Notes: generated by a model from the sequence alone, not told the origin. Positions 35,503-45,884 are shown, counted from the first letter of the stretch. The stretch: DNA of 64,000 bases from an uncultured Roseburia sp. (GCA_947567625.1 CANONN010000003.1:25140-89139); one strand, 5' to 3'. Made by a program: numbers and translations.

Positions 35503-36965
35503 TATGCTTCATCCTTTTGTAAGAGGGAGATTCCCATTCTAATCCGCTTAAGGGACTCCTCCTTGCCGAGAATTTCCATAAGCTCCGTGGCTCCGCCCGG
35601 CGTCATCTGCTTCCCGGAAACCGCGGTGCGCACCGGCCACATCACATAGCCGTTTTTCACGCCCTTTTCCTGCACATAACCGGTAAGAAGCGCATAGAGC
35701 GCATCGTTGCTGTAATCCTCCTGCGCCTCTAAGAGCGGCAGAAGATCGTTTAGCACCGTGAGCGAAGTCTCCTCCGTCGTCTTCATCTTCTTATGGGCGT
35801 ACATGGAAGTATCGTACTTTGGCAGCGACGCAAAGAAGTCGATGTGACCGGCGATATCGGGAAATACCTCGATGCGCGTCTTAACCATGGCCGCAATCTT
35901 TCTAAGATCGAGATCGCTTGGAATGACCTCTTTTATATAAGGCTCGGCCATCTCATAAAATGCCTCAAAGTCCATCGCTTTGATGTATTCCCCGTTCATC
36001 CACTTAAGCTTGCCATAATCAAAAACTGCCGGTGATTTGCTGATCCTGTGGTAATCAAACTCCTGCACCAGCTCCTCGAGCGAAAAGATCTCACGGTTGT
36101 CCTCCGGGCTCCAGCCAAGGAGCGCGATATAATTGACCACGGCTTCGGCCAAAAAGCCCTGCTCCAACAGATCTTCAAATGAGGAGTGGCCGCTACGCTT
36201 GGACAGCTTTTTGTGGTTTTCGTCGGTAATTAACGGCAGGTGGATATAAACCGGAGACTGCCAGCCAAACGCGTCATAGAGCCTCTGGTATTTGGGGGAA
36301 GAGGAGAGATATTCGTTGCCCCGAACCACATGCGTGATATGCATGGTATGGTCGTCCACCACATTGGCAAAATTGTAGGTCGGATAGCCGTCGGATTTGA
36401 TGAGTATCATGTCATCGAGCTCTGCGTTCTCCACCGTGATATCTCCGTAGAGCTCGTCATGAAATGTCGTTGTCCCCTCGTTCGGTATATTCTGACGGAT
36501 GACAAACGGCGTGCCTGCGGCAAGCTTAGCCTCCACCTCTTCCCTGCCAAGGCCAAGACAGTGCTTATCGTAGATCATGATCTCTTTGCCGTCCACCACT
36601 TCGGTGCGCAAAGACTCCAGGCGTTCCTTATCGCAGAAGCAATAATATGCCTCGCCTTTCTCGATCAGCTCTTTGGCATACTGCATGTAGATTCCCGTCT
36701 TTACGCGCTCACTCTGCACATAAGGACCGTATCCGCCGTCCTTGTCCGGTCCCTCGTCATGGCAAAGACCGGTCTTTGCCATAGTACGGCGAATGATATC
36801 GACCGCCCCCTCCATCAGTCGCTCCTGGTCGGTATCTTCAATGCGCAGCATAAAGTCCCCGCCGTCGTGTTTTGCAATCAGATACTCATACAATGCAGAA
36901 CGCAAATTTCCCACATGCATTCTGCCGGTAGGGCTCGGCGCAAATCTTGTTCGTATTTTACTCAT
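35502..36965 (-). CDS. gltX: Glutamate--tRNA ligase
   Basis: Class I synthetase charging tRNA-Glu (and perhaps tRNA-Gln for later amidation). [18 protein letters not shown] holds the HIGH-type motif (about residues 8-25) and [10 protein letters not shown] is the KMSKS loop. Length 487 aa is normal. It overlaps the helicase gene start by one base. Confidence 0.97.
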   Translation of the reverse strand: MSKIRTRFAPSPTGRMHVGNLRSALYEYLIAKHDGGDFMLRIEDTDQERLMEGAVDIIRRTMAKTGLCHDEGPDKDGGYGPYVQSERVKTGIYMQYAKELIEKGEAYYCFCDKERLESLRTEVVDGKEIMIYDKHCLGLGREEVEAKLAAGTPFVIRQNIPNEGTTTFHDELYGDITVENAELDDMILIKSDGYPTYNFANVVDDHTMHITHVVRGNEYLSSSPKYQRLYDAFGWQSPVYIHLPLITDENHKKLSKRSGHSSFEDLLEQGFLAEAVVNYIALLGWSPEDNREIFSLEELVQEFDYHRISKSPAVFDYGKLKWMNGEYIKAMDFEAFYEMAEPYIKEVIPSDLDLRKIAAMVKTRIEVFPDIAGHIDFFASLPKYDTSMYAHKKMKTTEETSLTVLNDLLPLLEAQEDYSNDALYALLTGYVQEKGVKNGYVMWPVRTAVSGKQMTPGGATELMEILGKEESLKRIRMGISLLQKDEA

Positions 36966-37008
36966 TCTAAACTCTAATCTCCTTCTAATTTATGGGGTTC
37001 TTTTCAAC

Positions 37009-38742
37009 CTATAGCTTGGTGAAAATAGCCGTCTCTTTCTTTAAGTCTCCCGCAATCTCAAAATTTTCATCCATGCGCTTGGAAATATTGTCCATATCGG
37101 AAACCAGCTCCTGGGTGCTGTCCGCCGCGTTTGCGACGCCGTTGACGCCCTCCTCGATGGCATGGGCAATCGTGTTGATGGCCGCCGCAATCTCGCCCAT
37201 CGTTTCCTTCAAAGAATCCGTCTTGTTCTCAAACTCGTCCATACTGCGCTCAATGACAGACGCTTTTTTCTTATACTCGCTGCCCGACTCTACAAACGTC
37301 TCAAATTCCGGCAATATCGCGTCGTTCATATACTGTACCAGGCCGTTGGCATGCTCCGCCAGGTTATGTACGGCGCTGATGACAATTTTATTGATCTGCT
37401 GGATATGGTTGGCAGCCTCCTGGCTGGCCGACGCCAGCTGGCTGATCTCCGTCGCCACTACGGCAAAACCGCGCCCTGCGTCCCCGGCTCTGGCCGCCTC
37501 GATGGAAGCGTTAAGCGCCAGCAGGTTCGTCTGGCTGGCAATATTTAAAATATCCTCGGTCAGGTTATTGACCTGGTTGACACTGTTGCTCTCCTCGATT
37601 GCCTTGTTTAAAACGGCGAGAATCTCATTGACTTTCATGCTCGTGGACTCCATATTGGCGCGGGCCGACGCCTCTAAGAGATCCGCGTGTTCTTTCATTT
37701 CTTTGGTATAGTTGCTGATATCTGTCGTGCGGTCCGCGATCACATCCACCTCCTGCTTGACCGCCTCCGTGTTTTGGTTGATCACCGCGACATTGCCCGA
37801 CATCTCCTCCATCGTCGCCGAAAGCTCCTGCGTCAGCGCCGACAAATCCGAAACGCTGCCGTTGGAGGTCATGACGCTGTCACGCACCTCGTTTACCACC
37901 TGTTCCATACGGTTGGAATTGTTGATGATAATCTTAAAGATATCCTGCAGCTTTCCCATAAACAGATTGATACCGCTGCCGACGGCCGCAACTTCCCGGT
38001 TGGAAAGAATCGTCACCCTCCTCGTCAAGTCGCCCTCGCGATTGTCAATATCCTTAATGATTCCTGTGATCTCTCTCTCCGTCTTTGTCAACGGCTGTAT
38101 CACAAATCCAAGTACGCTGAGCAGCGCCGCAATCAGCGCCACGACACAGACAACGATCGTGATCACCGTAAACATGAGCGAATTGGCGTACACCTTGGAC
38201 AGCTGTCCTTTCGCGCTGTCCGCCCGCTCATTTATCTTATCCTGTATCTGGGCAATACTGTCCTCCATGGCCTTGGCATATTCGGAGATGGCACCGTTTG
38301 CAAGGGCATACGCCTCCTCGCTCTTGCCCGCCGCCGAGTATGCCATCAGATTGGCAATCTCGTACTTCATTCCCTCATATCCGGCCACCAATTGGTCATA
38401 CGCGCCTTGATTTTCCCCGATCACATATTTTTGAAACTGTTCCAGGTATTCCTCCAATACCGCCTCTTCCTGCCGTATACTGTCTACAAGTGAGATCATC
38501 GAATTCAGATCTGTCGATACAATATGTGACAGGCCCAGCTTGTGAATCGACTGCGTCTCTTTTTGTATATTGGCCAGCTCCGCAATGCAGCTCATATAGC
38601 CGTTGGCGATCTGGTTGGCATTTGCGTTGACGCTGCGCACATTGCGGACCGCCAGAATATTGGAAAAGATACTGACAATGCCCAAGATAAACACCGGCAG
38701 CAAAATAATAATCTTTGTACTGATACGTCCCTGCTTTTTCAT
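37009..38742 (-). CDS. Methyl-accepting chemotaxis protein with 4-helix sensor
   Basis: Transmembrane chemoreceptor. TM1 (about residues 9-31) and TM2 (about 190-212) bracket a helical extracytoplasmic sensor of the four-helix-bundle type; a HAMP-like segment follows, then the signalling domain with tip [20 protein letters not shown]. The start at 38742 is set by GGAGGT six bases upstream; a frame to 38781 exists. 577 aa. It is the downstream partner of a solute-binding lipoprotein gene 47 bases away. Confidence 0.94.
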   Translation of the reverse strand: MKKQGRISTKIIILLPVFILGIVSIFSNILAVRNVRSVNANANQIANGYMSCIAELANIQKETQSIHKLGLSHIVSTDLNSMISLVDSIRQEEAVLEEYLEQFQKYVIGENQGAYDQLVAGYEGMKYEIANLMAYSAAGKSEEAYALANGAISEYAKAMEDSIAQIQDKINERADSAKGQLSKVYANSLMFTVITIVVCVVALIAALLSVLGFVIQPLTKTEREITGIIKDIDNREGDLTRRVTILSNREVAAVGSGINLFMGKLQDIFKIIINNSNRMEQVVNEVRDSVMTSNGSVSDLSALTQELSATMEEMSGNVAVINQNTEAVKQEVDVIADRTTDISNYTKEMKEHADLLEASARANMESTSMKVNEILAVLNKAIEESNSVNQVNNLTEDILNIASQTNLLALNASIEAARAGDAGRGFAVVATEISQLASASQEAANHIQQINKIVISAVHNLAEHANGLVQYMNDAILPEFETFVESGSEYKKKASVIERSMDEFENKTDSLKETMGEIAAAINTIAHAIEEGVNGVANAADSTQELVSDMDNISKRMDENFEIAGDLKKETAIFTKL

Positions 38743-38789
38743 CCCTGTACCTCCATGCCGCGGCCCTGCCGCAGCCAACATCCGCGCCC

Positions 38790-40088
38790 CTACTGCACGG
38801 TAGAAGCCGTGACCCCCGTCACCAGCTCATCCATCAGCTCCTGCAGATCTTTGCCGTCAGGATTTCCCGCGGCCATTGCGTTGCCAAAATCTGCGAACGG
38901 CATCCAGAAATTATTGCCCACACGCTGCAATTTACCGAACTCTCCCTGCGCAATGACCGCCTGTATCGCCGGCACCTGTTTGACCGCGTCGGATGCGGCC
39001 GCCTTGATATTGGACGGCCCCTGATCTCTCTGTTCAAAACGGATGGTCTGATTCTGTTCGTTTGTCAGCCAATCGGCCAGCTCAAGCGCCCACTCCTTAT
39101 GTGCGGAATAGGCATTGACCCCCATCATCTTATAGCCGGTAAAAGAGGACATCTGAATCTGCTGACCGCCGCAGGTGTAGGTCGGCAGCTTGCAGGCGCC
39201 GTAATCCTTACCCCAGGTATTTTTGACTTCGATCGCGTTCCACACGCCGCTGACCCCGGCAATCACCTGACCGGACGCGATCGCGGCCGGAAATTCACTG
39301 TCCGACTGCGATAAAAATCCCGGACTGGCAGATATGGCAAGCAATGCCTGCGCGATATCTACTCCCTTTATGGCGCCCTCCGTCGTGTTCCAGTTGCAGT
39401 AATTGGTCACCCCGTCATCATTGATGCCGAATTCCAGGCCGGTATTGCCAAAAAAGGAATACAGATACCAGCCGGAAGCCCACTCCATGGAAAACTGCTT
39501 GCCGTTGGCCTCGCAGACCGCAAGTATGCCATCCATCGTCTTGACATCCTCTTCCGTGAAATAGTCTTTGTCATAATACAAAAAATAGCCGTTGTCCGCC
39601 GTCATGGGATAAGCGTAAACGATATCATTGATCGTGGCCGCCTCCACCGCCTCCTCCAGATTGGCCGTCCTCACGGCCTCCTGGTCTTTCACAGGCTCTA
39701 ACGCGCCCGCCGCTACCAGTGCAGACAACTGGTCGTCGGCAAACGGAAAGATATCCGCCGCATTGTGAATATCGCCCAGCACCTTGTCTTTGGAAGCACT
39801 GTCGGCGCTCTCCTCCAGCACAATTTCAAAATCCGCTTCTCCCTTGTGCGCCTCTTTGAACGAATCGATCATCTTCGTCATCATCTCAAAGTTGGCCTCC
39901 TCGGCCCAGACCTTCAGTGTGACTTTGCCGTTATCCGCTTCCTGTTTGCCAGAAGCGTCTGCCGCCGGCTCCCCCGGAGAAGTTTCCGTCTCGCTTTTCA
40001 CAGCCTCCTGTCCGCCGGTACCGCAGCCCAAAAGCAACCCTGGGACCACCGACATGCACAATAATACCGCTAACGCTTTTTTCTTCAA
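38790..40088 (-). CDS. Extracellular solute-binding lipoprotein (MalE/family 1 type)
   Basis: Periplasmic-type binding protein tethered as a lipoprotein: basic start [10 protein letters not shown], hydrophobic stretch and lipobox LLLGC, then an Asp/Glu-rich linker. The core begins [20 protein letters not shown] and contains [19 protein letters not shown], typical of sugar or oligosaccharide binders. GGAGGT seven bases upstream favours a TTG start at 40088 over the ATG at 40103. No ABC permease or ATPase gene is adjacent; the next gene is a chemoreceptor. Confidence 0.92.
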   Translation of the reverse strand: MKKKALAVLLCMSVVPGLLLGCGTGGQEAVKSETETSPGEPAADASGKQEADNGKVTLKVWAEEANFEMMTKMIDSFKEAHKGEADFEIVLEESADSASKDKVLGDIHNAADIFPFADDQLSALVAAGALEPVKDQEAVRTANLEEAVEAATINDIVYAYPMTADNGYFLYYDKDYFTEEDVKTMDGILAVCEANGKQFSMEWASGWYLYSFFGNTGLEFGINDDGVTNYCNWNTTEGAIKGVDIAQALLAISASPGFLSQSDSEFPAAIASGQVIAGVSGVWNAIEVKNTWGKDYGACKLPTYTCGGQQIQMSSFTGYKMMGVNAYSAHKEWALELADWLTNEQNQTIRFEQRDQGPSNIKAAASDAVKQVPAIQAVIAQGEFGKLQRVGNNFWMPFADFGNAMAAGNPDGKDLQELMDELVTGVTASTVQ

Positions 40089-40188
40089 GTTTCGTACCTC
40101 CATATCCCGCCGTCTGCCAAACCTCCCTCTGCTTTAACAGAATAGGCAGGCCGCTCATTTTTAATCCGAACCGTTACCTCTTCTAGTT

Positions 40189-40217
40189 ATTCTACTATAT
40201 TCTGGAAATGAAAACAA
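40189..40217 (-). promoter_or_regulatory. Candidate promoter of binding protein-chemoreceptor operon
   Basis: Minus-strand TTGTTT (40212-40217) and TAGAAT (40189-40194) are 17 bases apart. The -35 sits in the T-run of the upstream feo terminator. Motif match only. Confidence 0.35.
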
Positions 40218-40247
40218 GCATGGTCTTTCGCTCCATGCCTGTTTTTT
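40211..40247 (-). terminator. Terminator after feo operon
   Basis: Arms GCATGG / CCATGC, extended by AACA / TGTT with one mismatch, enclose a short loop and have T-runs on both strands, so it may act in both directions. It lies about 35 bases past the Cys-rich protein gene. Confidence 0.7.
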
Positions 40248-40280
40248 GTCCCACAATGAATTTGCCGCCGCAGGCTTCCT

Positions 40281-40457
40281 CTACCTGACATCATCCTCAT
40301 CCCTGCACGCACACGAGCAGGAACGGCAGTCACGCGCAAAACCGCAGCCTCCGCCGCAATGGCCGCATTTCCCCGTGTTCCGTGAACACCAGCCCCTGAC
40401 CGCCAGAAAGAGCCAGAGAAACATCAACCCCGTAATCATATAATCCGCTATACTCAT
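40281..40457 (-). CDS. FeoB-associated Cys-rich membrane protein
   Basis: A 58-residue single-pass membrane protein with one TM helix (about 6-22) and a cytoplasmic tail rich in Cys and Gly (CGHCGGGC, CRSCSCAC). Such proteins follow feoB in many Firmicutes and are thought to help FeoB handle Fe(II), the role FeoC plays elsewhere. The ATG at 40457 has GGAGGT upstream and overlaps the feoB stop by 4 nt, which rules out the longer frame reaching 40544. Confidence 0.9.
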   Translation of the reverse strand: MSIADYMITGLMFLWLFLAVRGWCSRNTGKCGHCGGGCGFARDCRSCSCACRDEDDVR

Positions 40458-42460
40458 AGGAACCTCCCACCAATCTGATAGACAAGACAGGCCGCCAGCC
40501 ACGCGACCACACACTGCAGCAGCACGATTCCCGCCGCCTTCCATCCACTGCCAAGTTCACGCTTTACCGCCGCCACCGCCGCCACGCAGGGCGTATACAG
40601 GAGCGTAAAGACCAAAAAGCTCACCACGGAAAGGCCGGAAAACAGCGTAGGAAGCACGGTGTTTAACTGCGACACCGGCGTCCCAAGCAGTACGCTAAGC
40701 GTGCTCACCACGGCCTCCTTTGCCGTGAATCCGGTGATCAGCGCCGTTGAAATGCGCCAGTCCGCAAAACCGAGCGGTGCAAACACCGGCGATATCCATT
40801 TGCCGACGAGCGCCAAAAGGCTCTCGCTGCCATCCCCTACCACATTAAAGCGGGGATCAAATGTCTGCAAAAACCAGATGATAACCGTCGCCACAAAGAT
40901 AATCGTAAACGCGCGCTGCAAAAAATCCTTTGCTTTGTCCCAAATCAGCCGCGCCACGCTTTTTGCCGAAGGGAAACGGTAATTGGGCAGCTCCATGACA
41001 AACGGAATCGGATTGCCGCGAAAGGCCGTGCGGCGCAGACAGGCGGCAGACAAAATGCCGACCGCAATGCCTGTCACATACAAAAGTATCATCACAAGCG
41101 CCTCCCTGCCCGGAAAGAACGTCATAGCAAACACGGAATAGATCGGTATTTTGGCCGAACAGCTCATAAACGGCGTCAACATGATCGTCATCCGCCGGTC
41201 CCGCTCGGAGGAGAGCGTTCGCGTCGCCATCACCGCAGGAACGGTACATCCAAAACCGATTAACATCGGCACAAAGCTTCTGCCGGACAAGCCGATCTTG
41301 CGCAGCGGCTTATCCATCACGAAGGCGACGCGCGCCATGTAGCCGGAATCTTCCAGAATAGACAGGAAGAAAAATAAGACTATAATGACCGGCAGAAAAC
41401 TTAGGACACTGCCCACTCCCGCAAACACGCCGTCTATGACCATGCTATGTACCACCGGATTGATACCGTAGCGCGTAAGCCCCCTGTCGCTGAGCGCCGA
41501 CAGGCTGTCAATGCCAAGCGACAAAAGGTCGCTGAGCGCCGCGCCGATCACGTCAAAGGTGAGCCAAAAGATCAAAAGCATGATCACCAAAAAAGTGGGC
41601 AGCGCCAGATATTTGTTGGTCAGGAAACTGTCAATCCTGACACTTCTGCGGTGCTCTCTGCTCTCCTGGCACTTTTTAACGGTACTGCCGCAGACCTGCT
41701 CAATAAAGGTATAGCGCATATCGGCCAGCGCCGCGTTGCGGTCCAATCCGCCGTCGTGCTCCATCTCAGCGATGCTGTGCTCCATCATATCCAGCTCGTT
41801 CTCGCGCAGCGCCAGGCGTGCGATGATATCCGCATCCCCCTCCACGATCTTGGTCGCCGCAAACCGGGGCGACATGCCGATATTGACGGCGTGATCTTCC
41901 ACTTGATGGGAAAGAGCGTGCACGCAGCGGTGCACCGGCCCCTTGGCGCAAAAATCCATGACCTGCGGATAAATCTTATTTTTTGCGACATATACAATAT
42001 TCTTAATCAGCTCTTCGATGCCTTCATCTTTGGCCGCGCTGATCGGAATCACCGGAATCCCGAGCTGTTTTGACATCTCCCGGTAGTCGATAGAACCCCC
42101 GTTTCCGCGCACTTCATCCATCATATTGAGTGCAAGCACCATGGGCGTATGCATCTCTAAAAGCTGTAGGGTCAGATAGAGGTTACGCTCAATGTTGGTG
42201 GCGTCGACAATATTGATAATGCCGTCCGGCCGCTCATTTAAGATAAAATCTCTGGTGACAATCTCCTCGTTGGTATACGGGCGGATGGAATAAATTCCCG
42301 GCAAATCCACAACCGAGCAGTCTTTGGCGGAGCGAATCTCACCGATTTTTCGGTCAACCGTCACACCGGGAAAATTGCCCACATGCTGATTGGAGCCGGT
42401 AAGCTGGTTAAAAAGCGTCGTTTTGCCGCAATTTTGATTCCCTGCCAGTGCAAATATCAT
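40454..42460 (-). CDS. feoB: Ferrous iron transport protein B
   Basis: Fe(II) transporter with an N-terminal G-protein domain: G1 GNQNCGKTTLFNQL (about 7-20), G3 DLPG, G4 as ALNMMDE in place of NKMD-type. Helical spacer to about residue 270, then a polytopic membrane domain with Gate motifs around FLPVIIVLFFFLSILEDSGY and LIGFGCTVPAVMATRT (each with the family's conserved Cys/Gly). Length 668 aa is typical. It overlaps feoA by 4 nt. Confidence 0.97.
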   Translation of the reverse strand: MIFALAGNQNCGKTTLFNQLTGSNQHVGNFPGVTVDRKIGEIRSAKDCSVVDLPGIYSIRPYTNEEIVTRDFILNERPDGIINIVDATNIERNLYLTLQLLEMHTPMVLALNMMDEVRGNGGSIDYREMSKQLGIPVIPISAAKDEGIEELIKNIVYVAKNKIYPQVMDFCAKGPVHRCVHALSHQVEDHAVNIGMSPRFAATKIVEGDADIIARLALRENELDMMEHSIAEMEHDGGLDRNAALADMRYTFIEQVCGSTVKKCQESREHRRSVRIDSFLTNKYLALPTFLVIMLLIFWLTFDVIGAALSDLLSLGIDSLSALSDRGLTRYGINPVVHSMVIDGVFAGVGSVLSFLPVIIVLFFFLSILEDSGYMARVAFVMDKPLRKIGLSGRSFVPMLIGFGCTVPAVMATRTLSSERDRRMTIMLTPFMSCSAKIPIYSVFAMTFFPGREALVMILLYVTGIAVGILSAACLRRTAFRGNPIPFVMELPNYRFPSAKSVARLIWDKAKDFLQRAFTIIFVATVIIWFLQTFDPRFNVVGDGSESLLALVGKWISPVFAPLGFADWRISTALITGFTAKEAVVSTLSVLLGTPVSQLNTVLPTLFSGLSVVSFLVFTLLYTPCVAAVAAVKRELGSGWKAAGIVLLQCVVAWLAACLVYQIGGRFL

Positions 42461-42693
42461 GTCGTCTCTTCCTCCGGAATAATCTCTATCTTTGCCGCAT
42501 CCTCTTTGCGGATGGTAAGCTCATAACCGCGTATCCGCAGTTCTATCGGATCCCCCATCGGCGCCACTTTCTGTATCTGTACTTTTGTGCGCGGTATCAG
42601 TCCCATGTCAAGCAGCCTGCATCTTAACGCGCCCTCGCCGCCGACCGCCGTAATCGTCGCCGATTTTTTGATCTGTAACTCGTCCAGTGTCAT
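42457..42693 (-). CDS. feoA: Ferrous iron transport protein A
   Basis: SH3-like cytoplasmic partner of FeoB. The FeoA core is clear: LRCRLLDMGLIPRTKVQIQK followed by DPIELRIRGYELTIRKEDA. A GTG start at 42702 is possible, but the ATG at 42693 lies a better distance from AAGGGA; 78 aa. First gene of the feo operon, behind the strong promoter at 42737-42764. Confidence 0.95.
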   Translation of the reverse strand: MTLDELQIKKSATITAVGGEGALRCRLLDMGLIPRTKVQIQKVAPMGDPIELRIRGYELTIRKEDAAKIEIIPEEETT

Positions 42694-42736
42694 ATATTCC
42701 ACGTCCCTTGCTAAAAAGTTATACCTGTTTCTATTT

Positions 42737-42764
42737 ATTATACAAATACACGCGGCAATGTCAA
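42737..42764 (-). promoter_or_regulatory. Promoter of the feo operon
   Basis: Perfect TTGACA (42759-42764) and TATAAT (42737-42742) are separated by 16 bases, about 40 bases before feoA. I did not find a convincing Fur-box palindrome over it. Confidence 0.7.
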
Positions 42765-42805
42765 TCCACTTCCAGAAAAAAGTTAGTCGTCTTTAACTCA
42801 AACGT

Positions 42806-43219
42806 TCACCAGGATACGCCGATGACATTGATATACAGCACATGTACGATGATGATAAACAGCGCCGCATAAAGATACCACCCGTGAAACCGCATACCCT
42901 TTATGTGCGGCACATGCAGGCGCTCCAGCAGATGGCTCCCCATAAAGAGAACATACAACCCAACGCCGTACGGCACCACCGGATGATAGCGGAAGGACTG
43001 CACAAGATCGCCGTGAAGCAGTGCAAGTACCGCTCTGGTACCGCCGCACCCCGGACAATAGAATCCCGTCACGGCGTGAAACATACAGCCCGCAAACGGC
43101 ATACGCGGCACAAAGAATCGAAGATACCATAACAATGCAATGCACCCCAGCAAAAAGCACCATATGCCCGCCAGGAATAATTGATCTTCCAAACTGCTGT
43201 TTTTATTTTTGTGATTCAT
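42806..43219 (-). CDS. DUF2752 membrane protein
   Basis: Small membrane protein of unknown function with the DUF2752 signature FYCPGCGGTRAVLALLHGDL near residues 53-72, holding a CPxCG motif, and three hydrophobic helices. The ATG at 43219 has GGAGG upstream; a longer frame to 43381 would translate a set of hairpins and is rejected. 137 aa. Probably one unit with the DUF2085 gene and the two-helix protein upstream. Confidence 0.85.
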   Translation of the reverse strand: MNHKNKNSSLEDQLFLAGIWCFLLGCIALLWYLRFFVPRMPFAGCMFHAVTGFYCPGCGGTRAVLALLHGDLVQSFRYHPVVPYGVGLYVLFMGSHLLERLHVPHIKGMRFHGWYLYAALFIIIVHVLYINVIGVSW

Positions 43220-43252
43220 AGGAATCCTCCATGTCGAAACGATGCGCCAAGT

Positions 43253-43277
43253 AAAAAGAATCACTTCGTGATTTTTT
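43253..43277 (-). terminator. Terminator-like hairpin after DUF2085 gene
   Basis: AATCAC / GTGATT arms with a 3-nt loop (43259-43273) and T-runs on both strands. A second palindrome (CAAGCTG / CAGCTTG, 43279-43297) is next to it. Both lie in the 171-base gap before DUF2752. Confidence 0.5.
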
Positions 43278-43390
43278 GCAAGCTGCTGCGCAGCTTGAGA
43301 ATTGATGCGTCTAGCGGCGCAGTTTCCTACTATAAAGTAAAAAATGGAGACTATGCCAAGAATCCTTAACATAACCTCCATCTTCCTATT

Positions 43391-43807
43391 TTACAAAAAC
43401 ATTTCCATTGCTCTGTCTATCTTGGTCGGATCATCCCAAAACTGCTTTAATATCCATCCCGCAATATGTATACATCCACGATGAATATAAATCAGCGTAA
43501 AATCAAAAGCCAGCCCGAACAAGATTCCAGTAAACAATCTGCGCAGATTACCGCTCTCATAGGATGTCAGTAGCTGAAGAAAGCCGTCAACCAACAATGG
43601 CACCATCATCAAAAATACATACGGTATCCTGGGAAACCCAAAAATAATCGCCGTCGGTATCCCTGCCAAAATGCCAATCAGCTCTCCCGTGCACCTGGCA
43701 CATATGGGAAACTGCTTCCCCCGAAAGAAGAAAGAACGCTCCGGCCTAGCATGACAGCCAAAGAGAATCTGCAAAAATCTGCCAAGCTTATGAGTAAAGC
43801 GCTGCAA
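43391..43807 (-). CDS. DUF2085 membrane protein
   Basis: Membrane protein of unknown function with the DUF2085 pattern: CHARPERSFFFRGKQFPICA (about 18-37), then RCTGE, with conserved Cys/His and several hydrophobic helices. 138 aa. The start is a TTG inside the end of the preceding small-protein gene (20-nt overlap), with GGTGTGAG as a modest ribosome site. Confidence 0.85.
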   Translation of the reverse strand: MQRFTHKLGRFLQILFGCHARPERSFFFRGKQFPICARCTGELIGILAGIPTAIIFGFPRIPYVFLMMVPLLVDGFLQLLTSYESGNLRRLFTGILFGLAFDFTLIYIHRGCIHIAGWILKQFWDDPTKIDRAMEMFL

Positions 43808-44018
43808 GGCTCACACCAGCGATAGCCATTATGATGTAGAATACAACATAAGCAACTACACAGACAAGTGCACCGATTCCGGCTGCTTTTGCTGTTCTTG
43901 GCTTGCTGTCTTTCCATACAAGGAATAAGATCAAACCTACGATCGGGATACAGCATCCAAGCAATCCCCATAAAAAGCCACCCTTGTCGTCAACATTTGT
44001 GTTCAAATTATTATCCAT
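43788..44018 (-). CDS. Small two-helix membrane protein
   Basis: A 76-residue protein with an Asn/Asp-rich N-terminus and two hydrophobic helices (about 14-34 and 45-70) joined by the charged loop WKDSKPRTAKAA. I do not recognise a named family; it resembles small membrane proteins common in Clostridia. A strong GAGGAGGTCG ribosome site precedes the ATG. It heads a likely three-gene membrane set with DUF2085 and DUF2752. Confidence 0.75.
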   Translation of the reverse strand: MDNNLNTNVDDKGGFLWGLLGCCIPIVGLILFLVWKDSKPRTAKAAGIGALVCVVAYVVFYIIMAIAGVSLAALYS

Positions 44019-44035
44019 CTTGCGACCTCCTCTGC

Positions 44036-44086
44036 TAGAAAACGATTGATTTAAAAACCCATACCATCCAGCTTATTCGTTTTCTA
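44036..44086 (-). promoter_or_regulatory. Leader stem-loop before two-helix membrane protein
   Basis: A perfect 10-bp stem (44036-44045 with 44077-44086; arm TAGAAAACGA) closes a 31-nt loop and ends a few bases before the ribosome site of the gene starting at 44018. With the promoter at 44144-44173 the leader would be about 120 nt. Confidence 0.5.
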
Positions 44087-44143
44087 AAATAAATATGAAC
44101 TTTATTAATTTTTCATGAATCTAACGCGTTAAAAATCTTAATA

Positions 44144-44173
44144 AGTATATCAAATAAATCTCCGATTTGTCAA
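44144..44173 (-). promoter_or_regulatory. Promoter of the small membrane-protein set
   Basis: Perfect TTGACA (44168-44173) and TATACT (44144-44149) are separated by 18 bases on the minus strand, downstream of the chemoreceptor gene. Confidence 0.6.
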
Positions 44174-44220
44174 GATATATTTTGTGAATTGCAAATGATT
44201 TCCATTCATAATCCAATATT

Positions 44221-45588
44221 TTAAGCTCCTGCTATGCGCTGCAACGCTTCCAGGTCGGCGATCAATTCCTGCGAATATACGGCGGCTTCATTGTAAATCT
44301 GCTGCGCTTTTTGATGATTTCCGCTCTTTAAGGCGCGAATCACTTCCTCGCCGAATTGATGGAATCTCTTGTGCTTTTCATCGAGCGCTCTCCAGATCGG
44401 TATCGCTGCAGGCATTTTGGGTTTCATGGCGTAATAAAAATGACCGAACCCGCATTTGGTAGCATCCAGCTGCAACGGCATAAGCGTATCAGTGTCCACC
44501 ATGTTTTTGAGATTGCCAAGCCATGTGTGGTGCGCCGCTACTGCGCTCTTAAGATACTGGGCAAACTCGTTGTTTTTGAGGTGAAAGAACGGGTCTTCCG
44601 CCATGCTGCCCATCTGTTTTACCGTATCATCCAGCGTAGATTCGATTACCACCACCGGTTCCACCGCTTTTTTCAAATCGACACTGACCTGATTCATAAA
44701 ATCGGTACTGTCGCGCAGATGATTTTCCATCTCGGTCATGGAACTGCTGAGCTCCTGACTGACCGCGGCAATGGAGCTGACGGATTCGTTGACGTTTGAG
44801 ACATGTCGCTGGTTTTCGTTATTTAATTCCCACACGTTTTTGATCTTTTCCGTCATCCCTTCCAAGGCACTGATCGTATTTTCGGCACTTTTGACACTCT
44901 TTTGGGATGCGTTCTTGATACTCTCCACAAAATCGCCCATATCCCCGGTCAGCTTCTGCGTCTCCTCCGCCAGGGCACGAATCTCATTTGCGACCACGGC
45001 AAAACCACGTCCGGCTTCGCCTGCCCTGGACGCCTCGATCGAAGCGTTTAACGCGAGCAGGTTTGTCTGGAGGGATATGGAGTCAATCCCCGCAATAACC
45101 TCGTTCATGCGATTGATAATCTTAAACAGATTATCCATATCCTGCTGCATCTCCCTAGAGCCCACAATTGTCTGATTGGAGAGCTCTTTGATCGTTGTCA
45201 GCTCCGCCTGACTGGTCTCTATCTTCTGATATACTTCCTCCGTCTGTGAGGAAACCTCAATGATGGTATTGGCCAGCTCCTCGTGCTGGCTGTTCGCCCT
45301 GCCCGACGTTACTTCTTCCCCCGACGCAGCGCCAAAAATCGACTCGGTAGCCTTGGCCACATCCTCCGCTATGTTTACAATCTTTTCCGTCTGATGCTGC
45401 ATCGTTAGATCAAGGGAGCTGATCTGCATCACCGCTTTCATATTTTTCTCAAATATCTCGGCAAACTGCTCTCTTCCGCTTGCCAGTCTCTGATAAATCT
45501 GATAAAGCTGTGGGTCCTTTGAATAATTTGCCTCTTTTAGTTCTGAAAGTGCTTTTACAAGTGTAACATTCTTCCTTCCTATTGCCAT
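44221..45588 (-). CDS. Soluble chemoreceptor with C-terminal CZB zinc-binding domain
   Basis: Cytoplasmic methyl-accepting protein: no TM helix anywhere. The signalling tip [20 protein letters not shown] lies near residues 173-192. The C-terminal CZB domain (about 325-440) shows the His/Cys set [17 protein letters not shown] and [11 protein letters not shown] domains bind zinc and can sense oxidants such as hypochlorous acid. 455 aa. An AGAGG site precedes the ATG. Likely tunes swimming to redox or zinc state. Confidence 0.93.
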   Translation of the reverse strand: MAIGRKNVTLVKALSELKEANYSKDPQLYQIYQRLASGREQFAEIFEKNMKAVMQISSLDLTMQHQTEKIVNIAEDVAKATESIFGAASGEEVTSGRANSQHEELANTIIEVSSQTEEVYQKIETSQAELTTIKELSNQTIVGSREMQQDMDNLFKIINRMNEVIAGIDSISLQTNLLALNASIEASRAGEAGRGFAVVANEIRALAEETQKLTGDMGDFVESIKNASQKSVKSAENTISALEGMTEKIKNVWELNNENQRHVSNVNESVSSIAAVSQELSSSMTEMENHLRDSTDFMNQVSVDLKKAVEPVVVIESTLDDTVKQMGSMAEDPFFHLKNNEFAQYLKSAVAAHHTWLGNLKNMVDTDTLMPLQLDATKCGFGHFYYAMKPKMPAAIPIWRALDEKHKRFHQFGEEVIRALKSGNHQKAQQIYNEAAVYSQELIADLEALQRIAGA

Positions 45589-45737
45589 TTACATACCTCT
45601 TTCCAATTTTATGTTGTGCTTTTATCTGCTGCAATCAGGACTGCGCATTCTGTGGCATATTATATTTTTCTACACTATATCATAAAGTATTTTTTACTTT
45701 TTGCATAGCCCTATTTTTATTTTCAAGCGCAATTCAT

Positions 45738-45884
45738 GTAACTGATTCAGCTTTCGGCTTCATAGTTACGGAATCCGGCTCATTTAAAGTTTGTCTTCGA
45801 CAAAAAGCCGGATTCCCGCTCGGCTGGATATACGCGTTCTTACGGACTTTGCAGCGAGTGCAAAGTCCTGAGCTGAACTGTCAC
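45738..45884 (+). repeat. Dispersed palindromic repeat, copy B
   Basis: 147-base relative of copy A with the same ends (GTAAC...TTCAGC and GCTGAACTGTCAC) and both internal stems, lacking the extra left segment of copy A. It lies in the 449-base gap 45589-46037 between cotJC and the CZB receptor gene. The rest of that gap holds the cotJC terminator and a perfect CATGCCGGCATG palindrome (45956-45967). Confidence 0.85.

Noticed and set aside
43220-43381. N-terminal extension of the DUF2752 protein
   Set aside because: It would translate two hairpins and a terminator-like element, while a good ribosome site marks the ATG at 43219.
44221-45588. CZB receptor as part of the decayed patch
   Set aside because: Its frame, ribosome site and zinc ligands are intact, so it is treated as a working gene.
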